Positions 23,059 through 32,520 of a stretch of 36,126 nt of DNA are shown here, piece after piece. Below the pieces are notes generated by a model, which was given only the letters and a program-made list of their open reading frames with translations, was not told the DNA's origin and searched no databases. Source of the stretch: Lachnospiraceae bacterium (lineage in GTDB: Bacteria > Bacillota > Clostridia > Lachnospirales > Lachnospiraceae); assembly GCA_024696825.1 (NCBI GenBank), contig JAILGL010000068.1, forward strand, positions 1 through 36,126. The letters are read 5' to 3'. Every line of letters begins with the position of its first letter. The first letter of the stretch is position 1. A program made the position numbers and the translations under genes.

Positions 23059-24737
23059 AGGCTCTCCTTTCCTAAGAGCTTGGCCATTTGTTTCATCTCT
23101 CTGGCGCTCTTAATTACTGCATCTGTTATGCTTACGCCTCCAAGAATTCTAGCGATTTCATTAATCTCTTCTTCTTCATTTAATCTCTTAATACTTGTAA
23201 CTGTAACGTCCTTTTCGTCGGACTTTTCGATGAGATAATGATTGTCTGCCATGGCTGCAATCTGAGCCAGATGTGAGATACAGATTACCTGATGTCTTGC
23301 AGATATTTTCTTCATTTTCTCTGCCACCTTCTGGGCTGTTCGTCCACTGATTCCCGTATCAATCTCATCAAATATAAGTGTTGGAATATCCTCTTCCCTT
23401 GCAAAAAGTGATCTTAGGCCAAGCATTATTCGTGAAAGCTCGCCACCGCTGGCAGCGTCCTTTAATGGCTTAAGTGAGCTTCCCTTATTAAGAGAAACCA
23501 TAAAATATACTTCATCCATGCCATCCTTTGTTATGCTTTTTGCCTTATTAATCTCTGTTTTAAAATTAATATTTGCAAAGTTAAGATTCTTTAATTCCTC
23601 TGTTATAGCCTTGTCAAATGCATCTCTTACACTAAGTCTCTTCTCAGATATTTCTTCTGCTAAGGCCTTCATTTCCTCAGCTTTTTTCTTAAGCTCTTCC
23701 TTCAAATGCTCATTATTTTTCTCAGCATTTTTAAGCTTTTCAACCTTATTTATTAACTCTTCTTTATAGGCATTAACCTCTTCTACAGTATTACCATATT
23801 TACTTTTAATACTCTTAACCGTGTTAAGTCTTTCAAGAGTTTTATCTAAAAGTCCCTCGTCCAAATCAAGCTGTGACAGGTAGTTTCCGGCATCAGAAAG
23901 AAATTCTTCCAGCATAATTTCAGCCTGAGATATTTCCTCTAAAAGTGTTGCAAGAGTCTCATCATTATCAGCCTCTTCACGAACTGATACAACTGCCTCA
24001 GATACCATCTCTCCTGCACCCTTAGCACCACCTACAAGAGAGTATGCCTTTGACAAACTATCCCTTAACTTGTCAGCCTTCATAAGCTTTTTATAGCGGG
24101 TCTGAAGTTCTTCCTCCTCCCCATGCTTTACATTAGCCTTTTCTATCTCATTTAATTCAAATTCATTAAAGGATAATTCCCTCTCTAATTCACTTGGACT
24201 AAGGTCATTATCATCTAATTCCTTCTTGATATTTTTATAGCTGTCATAGACTTCTGCAAGCTTAGCCTTAAGCTTTTCAAGCTCTTCTCCTGCAAATACA
24301 TCCAAAATCTCCCTGTGCTTATTATTATTCATAAGGGACTGGTGTTCATGCTGACCATGTATGTCTATAAGAGTCTCGGAAACCTCCTTTAAAACCTTGG
24401 CTGTAACGGTTTCCCCATTTATTCTGTTGACTGTTCTGTTAGCATAGATTTTTCTCTGAAGCATTACCTCATTGTCTTCTACGCTGATTCCATTTTTCTT
24501 AAGGACCTCAAGAGTCAGTTTATTCTCTATGGAAAATATAAGCTCCACAAGTCCACATTCTGCGCCGTCTCTAATTATTCCCTTAGGAACTCTGTCTCCA
24601 AGGGCTAACTGCACAGAACCTATAATTATGGATTTACCTGCACCGGTTTCACCTGTAAGTACATTTAAACCCTCGTCAAAATTAACCTCTATCTCGTCTA
24701 TAATTGCGAGATCTTTTACATGTAAATTGTATAACAC
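23055..24737 (-). CDS. recN: DNA repair protein RecN
   Basis: This 560-residue SMC-like ATPase is recruited early to double-strand breaks. The Walker A box GETGAGKS is at residues 29-36. Two coiled-coil arms (about 150-370, rich in Lys/Glu) flank a short apex. The signature DAASGGELSRIMLGLRS and Walker B TLIFDEIDTGISG follow, with SARHQVICISHLAQIAAMAD near the C-terminus. The start is GTG, with AAAGGG 8 bases upstream. No LexA box is visible in the 130 bases before it, unlike recA. It heads a unit with the zinc-finger gene, polA and the permease, and is separated from yebC by a terminator. Confidence 0.96.
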   Translation of the reverse strand: MLYNLHVKDLAIIDEIEVNFDEGLNVLTGETGAGKSIIIGSVQLALGDRVPKGIIRDGAECGLVELIFSIENKLTLEVLKKNGISVEDNEVMLQRKIYANRTVNRINGETVTAKVLKEVSETLIDIHGQHEHQSLMNNNKHREILDVFAGEELEKLKAKLAEVYDSYKNIKKELDDNDLSPSELERELSFNEFELNEIEKANVKHGEEEELQTRYKKLMKADKLRDSLSKAYSLVGGAKGAGEMVSEAVVSVREEADNDETLATLLEEISQAEIMLEEFLSDAGNYLSQLDLDEGLLDKTLERLNTVKSIKSKYGNTVEEVNAYKEELINKVEKLKNAEKNNEHLKEELKKKAEEMKALAEEISEKRLSVRDAFDKAITEELKNLNFANINFKTEINKAKSITKDGMDEVYFMVSLNKGSSLKPLKDAASGGELSRIMLGLRSLFAREEDIPTLIFDEIDTGISGRTAQKVAEKMKKISARHQVICISHLAQIAAMADNHYLIEKSDEKDVTVTSIKRLNEEEEINEIARILGGVSITDAVIKSAREMKQMAKLLGKESL

Positions 24738-24866
24738 TAATTTTTCCCTTTCATCTTTAAATGCTTTTCCCTATTTTAAATAATGATACGCTTTCGTTAT
24801 ATTTTTTGTTATATTTTTTTATAATTTAACTCATTTTAACTCAGCCGGAGCATATCTCCGATTAAG

Positions 24867-24913
24867 TAAAAAAGCAACTTAAAAAAGAACAATCTCCTAA
24901 TTAAGCTGCTTTA
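24867..24913 (-). terminator. Terminator after yebC
   Basis: The minus strand has AGCAGCTTAA and TTAAGTTGCT pairing across a loop of about 18 bases, followed by six T residues. A second small stem, CGGAG-CATAT-CTCCG, lies just beyond at 24846-24860. The structure separates yebC from recN. Confidence 0.7.
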
Positions 24914-24936
24914 AAAATTCTACACTATATTTAATA

Positions 24937-25668
24937 TTACTCTTCTTCCCAGTTATGATATACAGACTGTACATCATCATCAACATCAAGTAAATCAAGT
25001 GTTTTATTCAACTTATTAATATCCTCTTCATTAGAAAGAGTAACATAAGTCTGAGGAATCATAGTTACTTCTGCACTTACAAATTCGATGCCTTCCTTTT
25101 GGAGTGCTTCGTGAACCGCTGAAAAATCATTAGGCTCAGTAAGTATTTCGTAGCTGTCATCTTCCTCTATAAAATCTGCAGCTCCTGCATCAAGTGCAAG
25201 CATCATAAAGTCATCTGAACTCATTTCAAAATCTTCTTTATCAACAATCATCTGACCTTTTTCATCAAACATATATGATACACAACCCTGTGTTCCAATA
25301 CTTCCGCCACCCTTTGTAAATGCATTTCTTACATTACTTGCGGTACGGTTCTTATTATCTGTAAGAGCCTTTACAATGATAGCTGTTCCACTTGGGCCAT
25401 ATCCTTCATAGGTAACTACCTCATAGTTAACTGAGTTAGCATCACCTGCTGCCTTCTTAATACCTCTTTCAATAGTATCATTAGGCATGTTGTTAGCCTT
25501 AGCCTTAGCGATTACGTCTCTAAGTTTGCTGTTATTATCAGGGTCCGGACCTCCATCCTTTACAGCTACTGCGATTTCTCTACCAATAATGGTAAATATC
25601 TTTCCCTTCGCAGCATCGTTTTTCTCTTTCTTGTGCTTAATATTAGCAAATTTTGAATGTCCTGACAT
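24937..25668 (-). CDS. yebC: YebC/PmpR family regulatory protein (TACO1-like)
   Basis: This is a 243-residue YebC family protein, with [23 protein letters not shown] at the N-terminus, then the GG-P-DPxxN motif ([20 protein letters not shown]) and [16 protein letters not shown]. These are hallmarks of the three-domain fold. Family members are described both as DNA-binding regulators and as translation factors that relieve ribosome stalling at proline runs, the latter close in theme to EF-P, which is also in this window. It sits between argR (79-base gap) and recN, where the Bacillus operon has nothing, and ends in its own terminator. Assignment is firm; molecular role is from the family. Confidence 0.95.
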   Translation of the reverse strand: MSGHSKFANIKHKKEKNDAAKGKIFTIIGREIAVAVKDGGPDPDNNSKLRDVIAKAKANNMPNDTIERGIKKAAGDANSVNYEVVTYEGYGPSGTAIIVKALTDNKNRTASNVRNAFTKGGGSIGTQGCVSYMFDEKGQMIVDKEDFEMSSDDFMMLALDAGAADFIEEDDSYEILTEPNDFSAVHEALQKEGIEFVSAEVTMIPQTYVTLSNEEDINKLNKTLDLLDVDDDVQSVYHNWEEE

Positions 25669-25747
25669 TGTTTTTTACTTCCTTTCAAATCTCTTTTTTC
25701 ATATAAGAAAATGTTTTTAAATTTTCCCATAGATTATAAGTATAGCA

Positions 25748-26197
25748 CTACGAGATCATTTTTTCAATACTCTTCATAACCACAGGCACTTCCTTAACAG
25801 TCTTTATGGCGCACATAATGGTATCATCACCTGCGATGGAGCCCACAACTCCGTCTATCTCAAGGTTATCGATGGCAGCTGCAACCGCCATAGCCATACC
25901 GGACAGTGTCTTAATCACAAGGATATTTTCCGCAGCCTCCATGGTAAGGAATCCCGTCTTGAGTATTCTTACATATCTTGACTTGTCAAAACCCTTATCT
26001 CCCTCTATAAATACATATTTACTTGTATTTTTATCAAGTGGCGCCTTAGTAATTCCAAGCTCTCTTATATCTCTGGACACAGTGGCCTGAGTCACCGTAA
26101 AACCTGAATTTTTAAGCATTTCCATGAGCTCTTCCTGAGTTTCAATCTCATTATTTTTAATGAGCTCAATAATCATATTTTTTCTTTTATCCTTCAA
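25748..26197 (-). CDS. argR: Arginine repressor
   Basis: This 149-residue ArgR/AhrC protein binds ARG boxes as an arginine-bound hexamer. The winged helix at about 1-70 contains KRKNMIIELIKNNEIETQEELMEML and the recognition segment VTQATVSRDIRELGI. The C-terminal oligomerisation and arginine-binding domain includes GSIAGDDTIMCAIKT, with the conserved GDD. The TTG start is preferred over an ATG seven codons later, because AGAGG lies 6-7 bases upstream and the N-terminal helix needs these residues. The gene follows nadK by 54 bases in the large biosynthetic operon. No arginine genes are in the window. Confidence 0.95.
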   Translation of the reverse strand: MKDKRKNMIIELIKNNEIETQEELMEMLKNSGFTVTQATVSRDIRELGITKAPLDKNTSKYVFIEGDKGFDKSRYVRILKTGFLTMEAAENILVIKTLSGMAMAVAAAIDNLEIDGVVGSIAGDDTIMCAIKTVKEVPVVMKSIEKMIS

Positions 26198-26251
26198 AAT
26201 ATACCTCTTAAATTTATATTTATGTTTTGTATTTACTCAATGCAGGAAAAA

Positions 26252-27127
26252 TTACTCTCCAACAAGTGAAGAGAATTTTCTTCTCATTTTTTTGAAAAAG
26301 CTCTTGTCCTTAAACTTAATGAATTTGGAATTTTCCTTAGATACATTAATATCCACAAAGTCCCCTGTCTTCATGTTTATAAGACTTCTTCCATCCATAA
26401 CAAGAGTTCCATGATCATTAAATCCTTCCTTGGTTTTATCTAAGGAAAGCTTGATGGTTTCATTAGTGGAAAGCACTATGCTTCGCTTGTTAAGAGAGTG
26501 TGGACAAATAGGTGTAACTACCACTGCATCTGCATCCGGCACCATTACAGGACCACCGGCAGAAAGATTATAGCCTGTAGAACCTGTCGGTGTTGAGATT
26601 ATAACTCCGTCTGCATTATAGGTATCTAAAAGCTCCCCATCACTGTAAACTGAAGTAGTTATAAGTCTGTCATTACCTCTCTTAAATAAAACAGCATCAT
26701 TTAAGGCATATAAAACCTTGCTTTCACCGCCCTCGGCAGTATGTGCAACAGCCTCTAACATAAGTCTGTTCTCTAATTCATAATCCCCGGTAAATAGCTT
26801 CTGGAGGGCTTCCAAAATATCCTCTACATCCACCTCTGTCAGAAATCCAACGGTTCCAATATTAACTCCCAGCATGGGGATATTTTTACTAACCAAATCT
26901 ATGGATGCCTGGATAAGAGTTCCGTCTCCACCAAGAACCAGGGCAAAATCCGTTCCCTCCTGCACGAGAGCCGCATCGGTATAATGCCTGTCCACATCAT
27001 CCTGTATAAGCCTGTTTGGTAAAATGTAGCATTCTCCCTCAAGCTTTTCTATCTCGTTTTTTATGAATTCAGCATATTTGCTGTCCTCATCCTTATCGGA
27101 ATTAATGATGATACAAAACTTTTTCAT
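26252..27127 (-). CDS. nadK: NAD kinase
   Basis: This 291-residue cytoplasmic enzyme phosphorylates NAD to NADP with ATP. The phosphate-binding GGDGT motif is at residues 66-70 (ALVLGGDGTLIQA). The second conserved region is DGVIISTPTGSTGYNLSAGGP, followed by ICPHSLNKRSIVL. The ATG at 27127 is used, because AAAGGA precedes it at good spacing and the upstream frame start at 27169 would overlap the intergenic region. It lies 42 bases after tlyA. The tlyA-nadK-argR order is common in Clostridia. Confidence 0.96.
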   Translation of the reverse strand: MKKFCIIINSDKDEDSKYAEFIKNEIEKLEGECYILPNRLIQDDVDRHYTDAALVQEGTDFALVLGGDGTLIQASIDLVSKNIPMLGVNIGTVGFLTEVDVEDILEALQKLFTGDYELENRLMLEAVAHTAEGGESKVLYALNDAVLFKRGNDRLITTSVYSDGELLDTYNADGVIISTPTGSTGYNLSAGGPVMVPDADAVVVTPICPHSLNKRSIVLSTNETIKLSLDKTKEGFNDHGTLVMDGRSLINMKTGDFVDINVSKENSKFIKFKDKSFFKKMRRKFSSLVGE

Positions 27128-27169
27128 ATTTAATCCTTTCAAATGTGCCTGCCAAAGTGGCCTACACAT

Positions 27170-28066
27170 TTAATCCAGCTCATTATGAGCTGCTGCTACT
27201 ATGTCATCTATGTCTTTTAGAAGGTCTTCAGAAAGCTCTATAACCTTACTGCTATCCGCTGCATTTTCTGAATTTTCTGAATTTTCTGCGCCTTCTACAG
27301 TCACCAAATTATCAGCATTTCCTGCATCCGCAGAAGCGTCCTTCTCAATATACATAAGATATTCTATATTTCCCTCAGGTCCCTTTATAGGGGAAAAGGA
27401 CAGGCCCTTTAACTTAAAGCCTAAGCCAAGAGTAAATCCTATTACCTTTCTAAGAACCTCTATGTGAACCTTTGGATCTCTTACAACACCCTTATTACCT
27501 ACCTGCTCCCTACCTGCCTCAAACTGAGGCTTTACAAGACAAACCATCTCTGCCTTATGAGATAAAAGTGTATAGGCCACCGGAAGCACCTTATCAAGGG
27601 ATATAAATGCTACGTCTACACTTGAAAAATCAATTGTATCCTCAAGCATATCAGGTGTCACATGTCGAATATTGGTTTTTTCCATAACCACAACACGTTC
27701 GTCATTTCTAAGCTTCCAGGCCAGCTGATTGGTTCCAACATCTATGGCATAGACCTTTGGCGCATCATTTTGAAGCATACAGTCTGTAAAGCCTCCCGTA
27801 GATGAACCTATGTCCATACAAATCTTATCCTTAAAATTAAGTCCCCAGGTGTCAACCGCCTTCTCAAGCTTCTTGCCACCACGACTTACGTATTTATCTA
27901 CATTTCCGCGATATTCTATATTTACGTCATCCTTAAACATAGAACCCGCCTTATCTTCTCTTTGATTATTTACGAAGACATTACCCTCCATAATCATAAT
28001 CTTTGCCTTAGCACGGGTTGGCGCTATGGCGCGTTTTACGAGAAGTACATCTAATCTTTCCTTCAA
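27170..28066 (-). CDS. tlyA: TlyA family rRNA 2'-O-methyltransferase
   Basis: This 298-residue protein has an N-terminal S4 RNA-binding domain (MKERLDVLLVKRAIAPTRAKAK, about 1-60). An FtsJ-like methyltransferase fold follows, with the SAM loop DIGSSTGGFTDCMLQ near residue 85. TlyA proteins methylate ribosomal RNA and are sometimes annotated as hemolysin. The start is TTG, with GGAG 6 bases before it. The last 60 residues are a divergent acidic extension with GAENSENSENAADSS, coded by a short tandem repeat and absent from the core family. It sits between dxs and nadK, as in other Clostridia. Confidence 0.92.
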   Translation of the reverse strand: MKERLDVLLVKRAIAPTRAKAKIMIMEGNVFVNNQREDKAGSMFKDDVNIEYRGNVDKYVSRGGKKLEKAVDTWGLNFKDKICMDIGSSTGGFTDCMLQNDAPKVYAIDVGTNQLAWKLRNDERVVVMEKTNIRHVTPDMLEDTIDFSSVDVAFISLDKVLPVAYTLLSHKAEMVCLVKPQFEAGREQVGNKGVVRDPKVHIEVLRKVIGFTLGLGFKLKGLSFSPIKGPEGNIEYLMYIEKDASADAGNADNLVTVEGAENSENSENAADSSKVIELSEDLLKDIDDIVAAAHNELD

Positions 28067-28130
28067 GGCTATCTCCTAACTATCCTTACTTCCTATGGTT
28101 TTTAGAAATGAATCTAACTGTCCTTACTTC

Positions 28131-29978
28131 CTATAAATTTTCAAGAATTGTCTCGCTGATTTTCTCAGGAGTAAGTCCGTATTTATCCATAAGATCAGGT
28201 ACTGCTGCATGCTCTATAAACTTCTCAGGAAGTCCGATATTATGCACCTTTACCCTATCTACATCCTCTAAAAATGCCATTACCTCGCGTCCAAATCCAC
28301 CTGTTAAAACGCCTTCCTCCAAGGTGAAAATGTGAGTAAAGCTTTCTGCCATACCCTTTAGAAGCTTAGTGTCTAAAGGCTTTATAAATCTGGCATTTAC
28401 AACTGCAGGATTAAGTCCCTTTTTCTTTAAAAGCTTCCTGGCCTCCATGGCAGTCTGAGTCATGGTTCCAACGCTTAGAATAAGCACCTTCTCGCCATCA
28501 CACATAATCTCTGAGGTGCCCTTTTCTATAAGAGGTCTCGCCTCATTATCCATAGTAACGGCCTCGCCTCTTGGATATCTTATGGCAACAGGAGCTTCTG
28601 TGTCCCTTGCATATTCAAGCATCATCTCCAGCTCCACCTTATCCCTAGGTGCAAGGCTTATAAGCCCCGGCATGTGATTGGTGTAGCTTATATCAAATAT
28701 TCCCTGGTGGGTTTCACCGTCTCTTCCCACAAGTCCTGCCCTGTCGATTACAAATGTAACGGGGAGGTTCTGCAGGCACACATCAGAAATCATCTGATCA
28801 TAGGCTCTCTGGAAAAATGTAGAGTAAATAGCAACAAATGGTTTAAGCCCCTTTCTCGCCATACCTGCTGCAAATGTAACTGCATGTTCCTCTGCGATTC
28901 CCACATCAAAAACTCTGTCGGGATGAGCCTTTATCATAGGCACAAGGCCCGTACCTGTAGGCATTGCAGCCGAAACTGCAACTATTCTCTCATCCTCATC
29001 TGCCATCTCAACTAACTTATCACCAAAGGCTTCTGAATAACCTTTTTTCTTCTTTGCATTTGTAATTCCCTCTTTCACATCGAAGGAATCAACTCCATGA
29101 AATATGGAAGGATGCTTCTCTGCAGGCTTGTAGCCCTTACCCTTCTTAGTGCATACATGAACGATAACTGCTTCATCAAGCTTTAGTGCGCTTTCCAAAG
29201 CATTTTTTACCTGCTCCACATCATGACCGTCAATAGGTCCGATATAAGTAATACCCATATCCTCAAAGAGCATTCCCGGAACCATCATCCTCTTTAATAA
29301 ATCCTTAACTCCTCTGATTCCGTCGGCAAATACATCTCCGTGAGGCACCTTTAAAAGGGCTCCCTCGATATTTTCCTTAAGGTTGGTATACTTTCTGTCA
29401 GTTCGTATTTTACCCAGATAACTTGCCATACCGCCTACATTTTTGGATATGGACATCTGGTTATCATTAATAACTATAACCATGTTGGACTTAAGGCGCT
29501 GCGCGTTATTCAGGGCTTCAAATGCCATGCCCCCTGAAAGAGCACCGTCTCCAATTATGGTAAATATTTTCTCATCTGTTTTAAGAAGCTCCCTGGCCTT
29601 TACAAGTCCAAGTCCCAGAGAAATGGATGTTGAGCTGTGACCGGTATCAAATGTATCGCAGTCACTTTCACATCTCTTAGGAAAACCGCTTATTCCATCA
29701 GTCTGCCTGAGAGTGGAAAATTCATCCTTTCTTCCCGTAAGAATTTTATGTGTATAACACTGATGACCTACATCAAATATTATTTTATCCTTTGGTAAAT
29801 CAGCCACCAGGTGAAGTGCCATGGTAAGCTCTACAACTCCAAGATTAGAAGCCAGATGACCACCGGTATTACTAACATTTTTTACTATAAAGCTTCTTAT
29901 CTCCCTGGCAAGATTTTTATATTCTGATTTATCTATTTTTTTAATGTCATTAGGATTATTTATTTCATCGAGTATCAT
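28131..29978 (-). CDS. dxs: 1-deoxy-D-xylulose-5-phosphate synthase
   Basis: This 615-residue thiamine-diphosphate enzyme condenses pyruvate and glyceraldehyde 3-phosphate, the first step of the MEP isoprenoid pathway. The thiamine diphosphate/Mg site IIGDGALSGGMAFEALNNA is near residue 145. GHSSTSISLGLG precedes it, and the pyrimidine domain has AEEHAVTFAAGMA and DRAGLVGRDGETHQG. The C-terminal domain is transketolase-like. The ATG at 29978 has GGAG 6 bases upstream; the frame start eight codons earlier has none. Co-transcription with ispA, 37 bases upstream, puts precursor and prenyl-chain synthesis together. Confidence 0.97.
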   Translation of the reverse strand: MILDEINNPNDIKKIDKSEYKNLAREIRSFIVKNVSNTGGHLASNLGVVELTMALHLVADLPKDKIIFDVGHQCYTHKILTGRKDEFSTLRQTDGISGFPKRCESDCDTFDTGHSSTSISLGLGLVKARELLKTDEKIFTIIGDGALSGGMAFEALNNAQRLKSNMVIVINDNQMSISKNVGGMASYLGKIRTDRKYTNLKENIEGALLKVPHGDVFADGIRGVKDLLKRMMVPGMLFEDMGITYIGPIDGHDVEQVKNALESALKLDEAVIVHVCTKKGKGYKPAEKHPSIFHGVDSFDVKEGITNAKKKKGYSEAFGDKLVEMADEDERIVAVSAAMPTGTGLVPMIKAHPDRVFDVGIAEEHAVTFAAGMARKGLKPFVAIYSTFFQRAYDQMISDVCLQNLPVTFVIDRAGLVGRDGETHQGIFDISYTNHMPGLISLAPRDKVELEMMLEYARDTEAPVAIRYPRGEAVTMDNEARPLIEKGTSEIMCDGEKVLILSVGTMTQTAMEARKLLKKKGLNPAVVNARFIKPLDTKLLKGMAESFTHIFTLEEGVLTGGFGREVMAFLEDVDRVKVHNIGLPEKFIEHAAVPDLMDKYGLTPEKISETILENL

Positions 29979-30015
29979 GACATTCTCCAATCTTATATGC
30001 ATTTTTCAATCTAAT

Positions 30016-30969
30016 TTACTTCTTCCTGTCTATCATCATGTAAAATAGATTTTTAAGAAAATCAGCCTTTTCGCCATATTTTGAAATAATTTCTATGGCC
30101 TCCTTAGAGTAATCTTCTACATACTTTTTAGATTCCTCTAAGCCATGAATTGTAACAAAGGTTGTCTTCTCATTTTTCTCATCACTGTGAACCGGCTTTC
30201 CAAGAACCTCGTCGGTACTTGTAATATCAAGGATGTCGTCCTGAATCTGAAATGCAAGCCCCACATTTCTTCCTACGGTTTCCATCTCATTTACAACCTC
30301 ATTAGATGCCCCTGCAAGAGTCGCTCCAATCATAAGAGGAGCTTCTATCAGGGCTGAGGTTTTAAGTCTGTAAATAAAATCTATCTGCTCTTCATTTAAT
30401 GCATTACCGCTTTCTGAAACATCCACCACCTGACCGCCAATCATACCATATACACCCGCTTTTTTGCTAAGTATATTAAAGGATTTCACAGTCTCAATAG
30501 TCATGTTTTTTTCTAATTCATCTGCAATTATCTCGAAGGCATAGTTTAAAAGAGCATCTCCCGTAAGAGTTCCCATTCCTGCGCCATATACCGCATGAGT
30601 GGTCTTTCTGTTACGCCTGAACATGTCATTATCCATAGCAGGTAAATCGTCATGCACAAGGGAATAATTATGAATATATTCAAGAGCCGCCATGAAGACT
30701 TTAACAGTCTCATCTGTATCAGCAGCATCAGCTTTTTCACAAGCTGCTGCATCGCTTTTTACGCAACACTCATTCCCCTTAAACAGCTCGTAAGCCTCTT
30801 TTAAAAGTAATGGTCTTATTCTCTTTCCACCTGCAGTTACGCTGTACTCCATAGCCTCAAATACAAGCTTCTGAAGGCCTGTAACCTCAGGTAATCTATC
30901 TGCTATTATTTTATCAATTACTGCAACCTTTTCTGAAAGGGTTTTATTAAAATCCTCCATGTTTTGCAT
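30016..30969 (-). CDS. ispA: Polyprenyl synthetase (farnesyl/geranylgeranyl diphosphate synthase)
   Basis: This 317-residue trans-isoprenyl diphosphate synthase carries the first aspartate-rich motif DDLPAMDND and the second DDILDI, plus GGKRIRPLL near the N-terminus. It extends dimethylallyl diphosphate with isopentenyl units. The product chain length is probably C15, by operon context. An insert rich in Cys, Ala and Asp (GNECCVKSDAAACEKADAADTDE) interrupts the helix before the first motif, which is unusual. AGGAG lies 7-8 bases before the ATG at 30969. The frame extends upstream into xseB, but those residues do not fit the family. It starts 16 bases after xseB. Confidence 0.93.
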   Translation of the reverse strand: MQNMEDFNKTLSEKVAVIDKIIADRLPEVTGLQKLVFEAMEYSVTAGGKRIRPLLLKEAYELFKGNECCVKSDAAACEKADAADTDETVKVFMAALEYIHNYSLVHDDLPAMDNDMFRRNRKTTHAVYGAGMGTLTGDALLNYAFEIIADELEKNMTIETVKSFNILSKKAGVYGMIGGQVVDVSESGNALNEEQIDFIYRLKTSALIEAPLMIGATLAGASNEVVNEMETVGRNVGLAFQIQDDILDITSTDEVLGKPVHSDEKNEKTTFVTIHGLEESKKYVEDYSKEAIEIISKYGEKADFLKNLFYMMIDRKK

Positions 30970-30985
30970 CTGTACTCTCCTCTGT

Positions 30986-31204
30986 TTATCCTTCGCTTCC
31001 GGTACTACTTGCTTCATCGATAGTCTGCATTTCCTTCTCCACTCTTTCGATGGACTTATTGCAAACCTCAACTAATCCCATACCCTCTTTATAATTTTTA
31101 AAGGCATCGTCCAAGGATATATCACTTTTCTGCATTTCTTCTATAATGCTATCAAGCTTTTCAAATGCATCTTCAAGCTTAATGTTCTTATCTTCTACTG
31201 CCAT
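30986..31204 (-). CDS. xseB: Exodeoxyribonuclease VII small subunit
   Basis: This 72-residue helical protein has the family pattern LEDAFEKLDSIIEEMQKSDISLDDAFKNYKEGMGLVEVCNKSIERVEKEM. In exonuclease VII several small subunits wrap each XseA chain. The frame overlaps the end of xseA by 10 bases, so translation is probably coupled; GAGGGAAG precedes the ATG. The C-terminal tail (STGSEG) is divergent. Confidence 0.93.
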   Translation of the reverse strand: MAVEDKNIKLEDAFEKLDSIIEEMQKSDISLDDAFKNYKEGMGLVEVCNKSIERVEKEMQTIDEASSTGSEG

Positions 31205-32499
31205 AAGTCTTCCCTCTTTTCTGTATTTATTACCTTTCCAAGAATCTCTCCATCCTTAAGAGTTACATGGAATTCATCGCCTGTATTAATATCCTCTACG
31301 CTTTTAATGCTGTGACTGGATGCATCACTTATATAAGCGTAACCGCTGGATATTTTTTCCAATGGTGAGAGGCCTTTTAGACGCTCCACCTTTATATGAA
31401 ATTCATGCTTTTTCTTATCTATTACGCCATTCATGAGAGATGTTAAATCATCTGCTTTATCAGCCCTAAGCTTAGCATCTCTAAGTCTGTCATTAATGGC
31501 ATTTTTAAGCTTCTCATTTTTAAACTTAAGTTCCTTTTTCTGGGACTCTATTTTCTTCATGGGAGACAGGGAATAAATCACTTTTTTCCTGTTTAAAACA
31601 GCCTCTTTTTTAGCTGCTATAATCTCCGACATTCTACCCATGAGAGCCGTCTCAAGTCTGTCTACCTTATTGTCAAAATCCACTAAGGAAAATACTGCAA
31701 GCTCAGCAGCTGCAGATGGTGTAGGGGCTCTTAAATCCGCCACAAAATCAGCCAGAGTATAATCCGTCTCATGACCAACTGCAGATATAACAGGCTTTTT
31801 TGAAGCATAAATCGCTTGCACCAGCTTCTCATTATTAAACTCGAATAAGTCCTCTAATGAGCCACCACCACGACCGATAATAATCACATCTACATCCGTT
31901 GTATTAAAATACTCTATACCCTTTATAAGGCTTTCACTTGAACCCGGGCCCTGCACCTCAGATGGAAACAGTCTTAAATCTACATATTTATTTCTTCTGT
32001 AAGAAACATTTCTAATATCCTGAATCACAGCACCGGTAGGGCTTGTGACAACGCCTATCTTCATGGCATATTTAGGAATTGGTTTCTTTTTAGCCGGATC
32101 AAAATATCCCTTAGCTTCAAGCTCCTTCTTTAATCTTTCGTACTCCTCATAAAGAGTTCCAAGACCTTCTTTTTCTATGGAAGTCGCATAAAGCTGATAT
32201 TTTCCAGCGCTCTCAAATACAGAAATGCTTCCACGAACTAAAACACTTAAACCTTCAGCAAGCCTGAATTTTAAGCCTCTAGCATTGGAAGCAAACATCA
32301 CACATGAAATAGCTGATGTCTTATCCTTAAGCGTAAAATAAATATGTCCTGAACGGTGATAGGTACAATTAGAAATCTCACCCTTAACAGTAATCCTGCT
32401 AAGCATGGACTCTCTTTGAAACATCCCCTTAATATACATATTTATCTGCGTGACGGTTTTAACATCAGCATTATTATCTCTTTTTTCCATTAAACCCAT
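31195..32499 (-). CDS. xseA: Exodeoxyribonuclease VII large subunit
   Basis: This 434-residue catalytic subunit degrades single-stranded DNA from both ends. The N-terminal OB fold (about 15-110) contains VKGEISNCTYHRSGHIYFTLKD. The catalytic domain has IGVVTSPTGAVIQDI, IIGRGGGSLEDLFEFN and AVGHETDYTLADFVADLRAPTPSAAAEL, all family hallmarks. A coiled-coil arm follows, and the C-terminus carries SGYAYI. The start at 32499 is not strongly marked; an ATG three codons later is possible. It lies 21 bases after nusB and overlaps xseB. Confidence 0.95.
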   Translation of the reverse strand: MGLMEKRDNNADVKTVTQINMYIKGMFQRESMLSRITVKGEISNCTYHRSGHIYFTLKDKTSAISCVMFASNARGLKFRLAEGLSVLVRGSISVFESAGKYQLYATSIEKEGLGTLYEEYERLKKELEAKGYFDPAKKKPIPKYAMKIGVVTSPTGAVIQDIRNVSYRRNKYVDLRLFPSEVQGPGSSESLIKGIEYFNTTDVDVIIIGRGGGSLEDLFEFNNEKLVQAIYASKKPVISAVGHETDYTLADFVADLRAPTPSAAAELAVFSLVDFDNKVDRLETALMGRMSEIIAAKKEAVLNRKKVIYSLSPMKKIESQKKELKFKNEKLKNAINDRLRDAKLRADKADDLTSLMNGVIDKKKHEFHIKVERLKGLSPLEKISSGYAYISDASSHSIKSVEDINTGDEFHVTLKDGEILGKVINTEKREDLWQ

Positions 32500-32520
32500 T
32501 ATATAGCACTCTTTTCTACA

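Noticed and set aside
24738-24866. LexA box for recN
   Set aside because: No GAAC-N4-GTTC sequence is present before the recN start.
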